A stretch of 7,423 bases of DNA from contig JASBVW010000062.1 of NCBI GenBank assembly GCA_029961005.1, positions 1 through 7,423 on the forward strand. The letters run 5' to 3'. A program made the translations under genes and the position numbers. Below the pieces are notes generated by a model. It worked only from the letters and a program-made list of their open reading frames with translations. It ran no database searches and had not been told where the DNA came from. The stretch is from Bacillota bacterium. GTDB taxonomy: Bacteria > Bacillota > UBA5301 > JASBVW01. Of the stretch, positions 1 to 5,521 are shown one piece after another; position 1 is the first letter of the stretch, and each line of letters begins with the position of its first letter.

Positions 1-1
1 C

Positions 2-115
2 CGATGGGCGCTTTTGTACGGTCTGGTGATGACGAACGCGAGGGCGATGGGCGAGCTGATTGAGGCGCTGGATGCCGCCTTGTCCGCGGTGGAGAAGGGC
101 GGCTCGCGGGCCTGA
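2..115 (+). CDS. 3' end of an unidentified gene (partial)
   Basis: An open frame enters from the left edge and stops at TGA 113-115, giving 37 C-terminal residues that begin RWALLYGLVMTNARAMGEL and end in EKGGSRA. The visible part reads as an amphipathic helix (GELIEALDAALSAVEK) with a short flexible tail. I do not recognise a family from so little sequence. The codons are GC-rich at third positions, like the neighbouring genes, which supports real coding. The stop lies 27 nt before the metG start, so the gene is probably co-transcribed with metG. In Bacillota an AbrB-type regulator often sits here, but this tail does not look like the AbrB C-terminus. Confidence 0.5.
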   Translation, partial: RWALLYGLVMTNARAMGELIEALDAALSAVEKGGSRA

Positions 116-127
116 AACAAAGGCTGC

Positions 128-133
128 GGAGGG
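128..133 (+). promoter_or_regulatory. Ribosome binding site that decides the metG start
   Basis: GGAGGG at 128-133 directly abuts the upstream ATG at 134, leaving no spacer for that codon. It lies 9 nt before the in-frame ATG at 143. The spacing therefore favours 143 as the true start. The resulting N-terminus, MRETFYVTTPIYY, is also the normal one for methionyl-tRNA synthetases. Confidence 0.7.
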
Positions 134-142
134 ATGCCAACG

Positions 143-2134
143 ATGCGCGAGACCTTTTACGTCACCACGCCTATCTACTATCCCAGCGATCGGCTGCACA
201 TCGGGCATGCCTACACCACCACCATCGCCGATGCGCTGGCCCGCTACCACCGGCTGGCCGGGCGGGACGTCTTCTTCCTGACCGGCTCTGACGAACACGG
301 GCAGAAGATCCAGCGCCGGGCCGCCGAAAAAGGGATGCCGCCCCAGAAGTACGTGGACGAGATCGTGGCCTCTTTTCAGGAGCTGTGGCGGCGCCTGAAC
401 ATCTCGTACGACGATTTTATCCGGACCACTGAACCGCGCCACGAGCGAGTGGTCCAGCACATCTTCCGCCGGATTCAGGAGAAGGGGGATATCTACAAGT
501 CGGAGTACGAGGGCTGGTACTGCACCCCCTGCGAAACCTTCTGGCTGGAGCGGCAGCTGGTGGACGGCAAGTGCCCGGACTGCGGGCGGCCGGTGGAGCT
601 GCTGAGGGAGGAGAGCTACTTCTTCCGCCTCTCCCGCTACCAGGAGCGGCTGCGCCGGCACATCGAGGAGCACCCGGAGTTCATTCAACCGGCCTCGCGC
701 CGCAACGAGATGCTGAAGTTCCTGGACCAGGGGCTGGAGGACCTGTGCATCTCCCGCACCACCTTCGATTGGGGAATTCCCGTGCCTACGGATCCCCGGC
801 ACGTCGTTTACGTCTGGTTTGACGCCCTGAGCAACTACCTGACGGGAGTGGGTTACCTCCAGGATGAAGAAAAGTTCCGCCGCTACTGGCCGGCCGACCT
901 GCACCTGGTAGGGAAGGAGATCGTGCGCTTTCACACCATCATCTGGCCCATCATGCTCATGGCCCTGGATCTTCCCTTGCCGAAGACCGTCTTCGGCCAC
1001 GGCTGGCTGATTATTGAAGGCGACAAGATGTCCAAGTCTAAGGGGAACGTGGTGGATCCCCACCTGCTCATCGACGAGTTCGGCGCCGACGCCATCCGCT
1101 ACTTCCTCCTGCGGGAGATCTCCTTCGGGCAGGACGGCAACTTCTCCCGGAGCGCCCTCATTCAGCGCCTCAACTCCGACTTGGCCAACGACCTGGGCAA
1201 CCTGATCCACCGGACCGCGGCCATGCTGGAGAGGTACTTCCAGGGCCAGGTGCCGGAGCCGGGGCAGGCGGAGGATCTGGACCTGGAGCTGCCGCGCCTG
1301 GCCGGCCAGGTGGTGGAGGAGTACCGGCGCTGCATGGAAACCTACGAGCTCAACGAGGCCTGGGCCGCTGTCTGGCGCCTGATCGGCCGGGCCAACAAAT
1401 ACATTGACGAGGCGGCACCCTGGGCCCTGGCTCGCCAGGGCCAGCAGGACCGGCTGGCCCGGGTGATGTACAACCTGGCGGAGACCATTCGCCTGGTGGC
1501 CATCCTGGTCTATCCGGCCATGCCCGGCACGGCGCAGCGGATCTGGGGCCAGTTAGGGCTGGCGGGGACGGTGGAGGAGGCCGGATTGGCCGCCTGCCAG
1601 TGGGGCCGGCTTCCCGCCGGTCTGCGGATGCGCCGGGAGCCGCCCCTCTTCCCGCGCATCGAAGAGGAGGGCGAGGGAGTGGAGGCGGGCCGGGCCGGCG
1701 CAGGAAGGAGTACAGCCCGGGAGGGGACTGCCCCTGGGCAAACCCCTGCTCAGGCGGCTTCGGCGGGGGTGCCCGCGGCCTCCGCCTCTGCGCCCCAGCC
1801 GCTCCCTGAGATCACCCTGGAGGACTTTGCCAAGCTGGAACTGCGGGTGGCCAAGGTTTTGGCCGCGGAGCGGGTGGCAGGGGCGGATAAATTGCTCAAG
1901 CTCCAAATCGACCTGGGAGGGGAGCGGCGCCAGATTGTGGCCGGCATCGCCCTCCACTACCGGCCGGAGGAGCTGGTGGGGCGGCTCATCGTGGTGGTGG
2001 CCAACCTGAAGCCGGCCCGGCTGAAGGGAGAGCTCTCCCAGGGGATGCTCCTGGCGGCTTCGACGGAGGATGGGACGGCGCTGGGGCTGGTGGTGCCGGA
2101 GCGGCCGCTTCCCCCGGGCAGCCGCGTCAAGTAG
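143..2134 (+). CDS. metG: Methionyl-tRNA synthetase with C-terminal tRNA-binding domain
   Basis: This cytoplasmic class I aminoacyl-tRNA synthetase charges tRNA-Met with methionine using ATP. The 663-residue protein begins MRETFYVTTPIYYPSD. It has the HIGH signature at residues 19-22 and KMSKS at 295-299. The connective peptide carries a four-cysteine zinc knuckle of the CxxC...CxxC type (Cys127, 130, 144, 147). The anticodon-binding helical domain follows to about residue 506. A low-complexity Glu/Gly/Ala/Pro linker spans about 507-553. The last 110 residues are a Trbp111/EMAP-II-like OB fold (FAKLELRVAKVLAAERV), which raises tRNA affinity and usually mediates dimerisation. The ATG at 134 would add three residues but has no spacer from the Shine-Dalgarno sequence, so 143 is preferred. 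The length fits bacterial MetRS with the fused tRNA-binding domain. tatD follows after 18 nt, the order found in many Bacillota. No T-box or S-box leader can fit in the short gap upstream. Confidence 0.97.
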   Translation: MRETFYVTTPIYYPSDRLHIGHAYTTTIADALARYHRLAGRDVFFLTGSDEHGQKIQRRAAEKGMPPQKYVDEIVASFQELWRRLNISYDDFIRTTEPRHERVVQHIFRRIQEKGDIYKSEYEGWYCTPCETFWLERQLVDGKCPDCGRPVELLREESYFFRLSRYQERLRRHIEEHPEFIQPASRRNEMLKFLDQGLEDLCISRTTFDWGIPVPTDPRHVVYVWFDALSNYLTGVGYLQDEEKFRRYWPADLHLVGKEIVRFHTIIWPIMLMALDLPLPKTVFGHGWLIIEGDKMSKSKGNVVDPHLLIDEFGADAIRYFLLREISFGQDGNFSRSALIQRLNSDLANDLGNLIHRTAAMLERYFQGQVPEPGQAEDLDLELPRLAGQVVEEYRRCMETYELNEAWAAVWRLIGRANKYIDEAAPWALARQGQQDRLARVMYNLAETIRLVAILVYPAMPGTAQRIWGQLGLAGTVEEAGLAACQWGRLPAGLRMRREPPLFPRIEEEGEGVEAGRAGAGRSTAREGTAPGQTPAQAASAGVPAASASAPQPLPEITLEDFAKLELRVAKVLAAERVAGADKLLKLQIDLGGERRQIVAGIALHYRPEELVGRLIVVVANLKPARLKGELSQGMLLAASTEDGTALGLVVPERPLPPGSRVK

Positions 2135-2152
2135 CGGCGAGTGAGCGGAGCG

Positions 2153-2935
2153 ATGAACGGGCTGATCGACACCCACGCCCATCTCAACGACGAGGCCTTT
2201 GCCCCTGCTGAGATACCAGCGGTGGTGGAGCGGGCGCAGGCGGCCGGCGTGGGGCGGATCATCGTGCCCGGCTACGACCTGCCCTCTTCGCGCCGGGCGG
2301 TGGAGCTGGCGGAGGCCTTCCCCGGGCTTTACGCCACTGTGGGGGTACATCCCCACCAGGCGGCGGAGGCGCCGCCCTACTACCTGGCCGAGCTGCGGGC
2401 CCTGGCGCGGGGGGGCAAGGTGGTGGCCCTGGGTGAGATCGGCCTCGATTACCATTACGCTTTTTCCCCCCGCGAGATCCAGCTCCGGGCCTTTCAGGAG
2501 CAGCTGGAACTGGCGGGCGAGCTGTCCCTCCCGGTGGTGATCCACGACCGCGAAGCCCATGCCGATACGTTGAGGTTGCTGGTGGAAAGCCAGCCCCCCG
2601 CCGGCGGGGTATTGCACTGCTATTCCGGGAGCCTGGAACTGGCCGAGCAGCTCCTGCCTTTAGGCCTGCGTTTCTCTTTTGGCGGGGCGGTGACCTTTCC
2701 CAATGCCCGCCGCCTCTTGGAGGTGGTGCGAGGCCTGCCCGCGGAGGCGCTCCTTTTGGAGACGGATAGCCCTTACCTGGCGCCGGTGCCCCAGCGGGGG
2801 CGCCGCAACGAGCCTGCGTACCTCAAACTGGTGGCCGAGCGGGTGGCGGAGCTGCGGGGCTGGACGCCAGAGGAGCTCGCCCTGCGCACCACGGCCAATG
2901 CCAGGGCTGCCTTCCCGGCCCTGGCGGCGCAGTGA
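2153..2935 (+). CDS. tatD: TatD family metal-dependent DNase
   Basis: This is a TIM-barrel amidohydrolase-fold nuclease. TatD proteins are Mg-dependent 3'-5' exonucleases linked to DNA repair and RNA quality control, and they act in the cytoplasm. The 260-residue product has the expected metal ligands: the HxH of IDTHAHLND (His8, His10), Glu95 in GEIGLDYHY, His131 in VVIHDREAH, His155 in LHCYSG and Asp205 in ETDSPYLAP. The length is typical. Two starts are possible, GTG 2141 and ATG 2153. Neither has a strong Shine-Dalgarno sequence. ATG 2153 gives MNGLIDTHAH, which best matches the family N-terminus, with the first beta strand almost at residue 1. The gene lies just behind metG, so translation may be coupled to it. 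In Bacillus the orthologue (yabD) also follows metG. The catalytic set is complete, so the enzyme should be active. Confidence 0.95.
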   Translation: MNGLIDTHAHLNDEAFAPAEIPAVVERAQAAGVGRIIVPGYDLPSSRRAVELAEAFPGLYATVGVHPHQAAEAPPYYLAELRALARGGKVVALGEIGLDYHYAFSPREIQLRAFQEQLELAGELSLPVVIHDREAHADTLRLLVESQPPAGGVLHCYSGSLELAEQLLPLGLRFSFGGAVTFPNARRLLEVVRGLPAEALLLETDSPYLAPVPQRGRRNEPAYLKLVAERVAELRGWTPEELALRTTANARAAFPALAAQ

Positions 2936-2984
2936 AGGGCGGGGGAAAGGCCGCACCCCGGCGAGGGGGGCAAGGGGGAGGAAG

Positions 2985-4484
2985 ATGGGAGAAGGGGACC
3001 TGGTCAGAGCGGTCCTGGGGCTGGCGTACCTGGGAGCGCTCCTCCTGGCGGCGGAGGGGCTGGCTTCCCGCGGAGGTCGCTCTCCGGAGAGAAGGCAGAA
3101 GGTTCTCTTCTTGGGCCTGGCCCTTTATACCTGGGTGGCCCTTTTTGTTTTCAGCGAGGGTTTGGCGGCTGCTCTGCCCCTCCTGGCCTTGGCTTTGGGC
3201 AATCTAGCCACGGCTGGACTGGGCCTACAGCGCTCTTTGGCGCGGCGCGGGGGCAATCCCTACGCCTTGAGCCTTTTTGCCGGAGCCATGGCCCTTCTCC
3301 TGGTGGTCCTGTGGGAGGAGCAGTGGCGCTTTGGCGGAGCGGTGGGTGCCTTGAGCGGGGGTACAGCGGCTTTGGCGGGGGGAAAGGAGGCGCTGCGCCG
3401 GCCGGGGCGGGCACTCCTGGCCGGGCTCGCGCTTTGGGCCGGCCTCTACTTCACCTTGCGGTGGGCGGGTGGGTTCGGCTTGACCGAGGCCGGATGGATG
3501 GCCTTCCTGGGCGTGCTCTTGACCAACCTGACCTGCCTGGGGCTGGCCCCCCCGGTCGCCCCGGCGGGCGCAGCCCTGACCGCGGCTTTCCTGTCGGTTT
3601 GGGTGGCCTGGGCGCCGGTGCCGTCCGCCGGCTTGGCGCGCCTGGGCATAGGTCTTTTGGCCGGGTCCGCCATCGGAACCTTGGCCTGGTGGCGCGGAGC
3701 CCTCTCTGCGGACGGAGCTGCGGGGGCGGTGGCGCTGGGGAGCCTGATCTTCACCCTGGGCGGGCTTTTGTGGACCTGGCCCCTGCTGGCCTTTTTCCTG
3801 ACGGCCAGCCTTTGGACGGCCTGGGGGCGCAAGGCCAGGGAGGAGCTGGATCCGGAGCTGATCAAAGAAGATCGCCGCACCCTGGCGCAAGTCCTGGCCA
3901 ACGGCGGTTGGGGGGCCTGGATGGCTGTTTTGGGTTACTCGGGCCTCCTGGAGCCGCGCCTGGCCTATGCCGCTTACGTGGGGGCGGTGGCGGCGGCGGC
4001 CGGGGATACCTGGGCTACGGAGGTGGGGCTCCTCAGCCCTGCTCAGCCGCGCTTGATCACTACCGGTCGCCCGGTGCCGCCGGGAACTTCGGGAGGAGTG
4101 ACCGCTCTGGGGCTGTGGGCGGCCGCCGCTGGCAGCGGGTTGGTTGCCTTGGTGGGGGCGGGCGCTGCCCTGCTCAACGCTGCCCTGGGTTTGGAGAGCG
4201 AGCCCACCTGGCCGGCGCCCTCCCTGGCTTTGTGGGCGGCCGGTTTTGGGGGCGGCTTGTTTGGCTCCCTGGCGGACAGCTTTTTGGGGGCCGCCTGGCA
4301 AGCCGTCTTTTTCTGCCCGCGGTGCCGGCGGCAAGTGGAGCAGCCCCGGCATTTTTGCGGGGAGGAGACCTTCCACATCCGGGGGATCAGGTGGTTAAGG
4401 AATAATATGGTAAATTTCTTCGCTACAGTGGCTGGGAGCGCGGTGGCTGCCTTGCTTTTTACTCTGTGGCGGGAAAAAGGGTGA
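2985..4484 (+). CDS. DUF92 (VTE6/TIGR00297-like) integral membrane protein with extra N-terminal half
   Basis: This is a 499-residue, very hydrophobic multi-pass membrane protein. The C-terminal half (from about residue 217) matches the DUF92 family as I know it: LSADGAAGA near 240-248, QVLANGG at 302-308, GDTWATE at 340-346, PVPPGTSGG at 363-371, GSLADS at 427-432, a cysteine motif C-x2-C-x10-C at 444/447/458, and the closing RGIRWLRNNMVNFFATVAGS. DUF92 includes plant VTE6, a phytyl-phosphate kinase, so the protein may phosphorylate an isoprenoid monophosphate at the membrane; the substrate is unknown. The N-terminal half (about 1-215) adds several membrane helices. It is faintly like SEC59/VTE5 prenol kinases (YALSLFAGAM, then ALSGGTAALAGG), but the usual Asp of the GDA-type motif is replaced. 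The start ATG 2985 has GGAGG at 2977-2981, a rather short 3-nt gap. The gene lies 49 nt after tatD and is probably the last gene of the metG operon. Confidence 0.85.
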   Translation: MGEGDLVRAVLGLAYLGALLLAAEGLASRGGRSPERRQKVLFLGLALYTWVALFVFSEGLAAALPLLALALGNLATAGLGLQRSLARRGGNPYALSLFAGAMALLLVVLWEEQWRFGGAVGALSGGTAALAGGKEALRRPGRALLAGLALWAGLYFTLRWAGGFGLTEAGWMAFLGVLLTNLTCLGLAPPVAPAGAALTAAFLSVWVAWAPVPSAGLARLGIGLLAGSAIGTLAWWRGALSADGAAGAVALGSLIFTLGGLLWTWPLLAFFLTASLWTAWGRKAREELDPELIKEDRRTLAQVLANGGWGAWMAVLGYSGLLEPRLAYAAYVGAVAAAAGDTWATEVGLLSPAQPRLITTGRPVPPGTSGGVTALGLWAAAAGSGLVALVGAGAALLNAALGLESEPTWPAPSLALWAAGFGGGLFGSLADSFLGAAWQAVFFCPRCRRQVEQPRHFCGEETFHIRGIRWLRNNMVNFFATVAGSAVAALLFTLWREKG

Positions 4485-4485
4485 G

Positions 4486-4504
4486 AAGGCCCCAGGCGCC
4501 TTTT
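4486..4504 (+). terminator. Possible weak terminator after the DUF92 gene
   Basis: AAGGC (4486-4490) can pair with GCCTT (4498-4502) around a 7-nt loop, followed by a run of T through 4504. The stem has only five pairs and the T run is short and overlaps the stem end, so it would be inefficient. Its place right after the stop codon, and just before a new promoter, is what argues for it. Confidence 0.3.
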
Positions 4505-4533
4505 GACAAAAAGAGGGAAAAATGTGGTATATT
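4503..4533 (+). promoter_or_regulatory. Sigma-A type promoter with extended -10
   Basis: A perfect -35 hexamer TTGACA lies at 4503-4508. The -10 hexamer TATATT lies at 4528-4533 and is preceded by TG plus one base (4525-4527), an extended -10. The spacer is 19 nt, longer than the ideal 17, which the extended -10 may offset. The region is AT-rich in an otherwise GC-rich window. Transcription would begin near 4540 and run into the HhH-GPD-like gene, leaving a leader of about 40 nt before the Shine-Dalgarno sequence at 4568-4576. Confidence 0.7.
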
Positions 4534-4567
4534 GTGACTGGTCAGAGAGCCGGCCGGTCCCTGGCAC

Positions 4568-4576
4568 GAGGGGAGG
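4568..4576 (+). promoter_or_regulatory. Strong Shine-Dalgarno sequence without a normal start codon at the right distance
   Basis: GAGGGGAGG at 4568-4576 is the best ribosome binding site between the promoter and the next gene. The coding frame downstream has no ATG, GTG or TTG until 4622, 45 nt away. In-frame codons at a workable distance are CTG 4577, CTT 4583 and ATC 4586; ATC is 9 nt from the end of GGAGG. The GGAGG can also pair with CCTCC at 4604-4608, which could mask it in the mRNA. Confidence 0.45.
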
Positions 4577-4621
4577 CTGGTTCTTATCGCCTGTGCGGTT
4601 TTACCTCCTGAGCTGGCCGAG

Positions 4622-5455
4622 GTGGCCCGGAAGCTCGAAGAAGCCTGGTTTCCCCTTCCTCCTTCTTCCCCCCTCTTGACCCTTTCCGCAGGGACAGGGG
4701 CCGTGATTGATCTGGGGACGGTCCAGGGGCGTTTTGAGCTGCTGGCTTTGGCGATCCTCTACGGGGCTAGGGTAAAAGAGAAAGTGGCGGAAGAAGCCTT
4801 CTTGGCCCTCCGGGAGGCGCACCTTCTCTCCCTGGCGGAATTGGGCTCGCCCTCCTTTGACCGGCGGCAGGAGCTGTTGGCGGCCTTACAAGCTCACTAT
4901 CGGGCGCTGGCGAACAAAGTCCAGAAGGCGGAAGCCCTCGTAACCAGCGCGGTTCGGCTCTGTTCCTGCTACGGAGGGGATGCGGCCCGGCTCCACTGCC
5001 CGGGAGAAGCGTGGGAAGAGACCGTACGCCGGCTGAGCTCCTTCCCCCAGATCCGGGGGCGGGCGTTCTGGATCTGCCGGGAGATGCGGCGGGCCGGGAT
5101 TTGGCCCGGGCTTGACCCTGCGGCCGGCATGGTGGCGGACCGGCCGGTGAGGGAAGCCCTGTGGCGGCTGGGTTTCGCCGGCCGGGAGGTGGCGGCGGCC
5201 AGGGAGGTGCCGGCTGCGGAGTACCAGAGACTCCTTTGGCGCTACTTTCGCGACCCGCTGCCGGCCTTTTACCAGGGCAGCCAACTCTGTGCGCGGCGGA
5301 GCAGCAGTGTCTGCGCCTGTGCCTGCAAAGTGAGCGAATATTGCCTGCTCTATAGCGGACAAAGAAGGAAGAAAAGACTCAGGCAAGAAAGTTTAGAGAG
5401 ACGGGCCGAGAAGCTGGCAGGATTATGTGGAGTTAGGTGTGAGGGTTCAGTGTAA
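4622..5455 (+). CDS. Divergent HhH-GPD (endonuclease III/OGG-like) protein with C-terminal Cys cluster
   Basis: I recognise no named gene, but the 277-residue layout follows the HhH-GPD DNA glycosylase fold. FELLALAILYGARVKEKVAEEAF (about 38-60) fits the first helices. A stretch near 88-120 (ANKVQKAEALVTSAVRL then CYGGDAARL) fits the part before the hairpin. FPQIRGRAFWICREMRRAG (about 141-159) fits the helix-hairpin-helix, and MVADRPVREALWRLGFAG supplies the conserved aspartate (Asp173). The position of the Schiff-base lysine in bifunctional enzymes appears to be Trp150, which suggests a monofunctional or non-catalytic protein. Cysteines 223, 231, 233, 235 and 241 lie where endonuclease III carries its 4Fe-4S loop, but the spacing (x7, x1, x1, x5) differs from C-x6-C-x2-C-x5-C. 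A basic tail follows. GTG 4622 is the first ordinary start but has no Shine-Dalgarno sequence. The frame stays open and protein-like upstream to at least 4577 (LVLIACAVLPPELAEVARKL), so the true N-terminus may lie there. The family assignment is inference from motif reading. Confidence 0.6.
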   Translation: MARKLEEAWFPLPPSSPLLTLSAGTGAVIDLGTVQGRFELLALAILYGARVKEKVAEEAFLALREAHLLSLAELGSPSFDRRQELLAALQAHYRALANKVQKAEALVTSAVRLCSCYGGDAARLHCPGEAWEETVRRLSSFPQIRGRAFWICREMRRAGIWPGLDPAAGMVADRPVREALWRLGFAGREVAAAREVPAAEYQRLLWRYFRDPLPAFYQGSQLCARRSSSVCACACKVSEYCLLYSGQRRKKRLRQESLERRAEKLAGLCGVRCEGSV

Positions 5456-5473
5456 AGTCTTTTCCGAAGGTAA

Positions 5474-5515
5474 GGTGCACCTGTCCGGCTTGAGGGGTAG
5501 GTGCGCCCCGTTTTT
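5474..5515 (+). terminator. Hairpin plus T run: terminator of the HhH gene or attenuator of the next gene
   Basis: GGTGCACC (5474-5481) can pair over all eight positions, including one G-T wobble, with GGTGCGCC (5500-5507) around an 18-nt loop. CCG and TTTTT (5511-5515) follow. A competing smaller hairpin, GGGG (5494-5497) with CCCC (5506-5509), ends next to the same T run. AGGTGCACCT (5473-5482) is also a perfect 10-bp palindrome by itself. The T run ends just before the GAGGGG of the next gene. RNA that stops here would lack that gene, while RNA that carries it must read through, which fits attenuation as well as a simple terminator. Confidence 0.4.
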
Positions 5516-5521
5516 GAGGGG

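Noticed and set aside
116..142. T-box or S-box control of metG
   Set aside because: Only 27 nt separate metG from the gene before it, so no leader RNA structure can be present there.
1553..2617. Long open frame on the - strand (354 codons) over metG and tatD
   Set aside because: It crosses two well-supported genes, is rich in Arg/Gly/Pro/His as expected from antisense of GC-rich codons, and shows no family motif.
2703..2984. Upstream extension of the DUF92 frame overlapping tatD
   Set aside because: The extension lies wholly inside tatD and its spacer and reads as non-protein-like sequence. ATG 2985 has a GGAGG just before it and begins the hydrophobic protein.
3225..4376. Long open frame on the - strand (383 codons) over the DUF92 gene
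   Set aside because: Its composition is extreme in Gly, Gln, Arg and Pro, with no recognisable domain. The opposite strand carries clear DUF92 motifs.
3311..4405. Long + strand frame (364 codons) inside the DUF92 gene
   Set aside because: A glycine- and arginine-rich shadow frame created by GC-rich third positions of the real gene.
5456..5521. c-di-GMP riboswitch before the diguanylate cyclase
   Set aside because: Only 66 nt are available and the conserved GEMM core is not visible.
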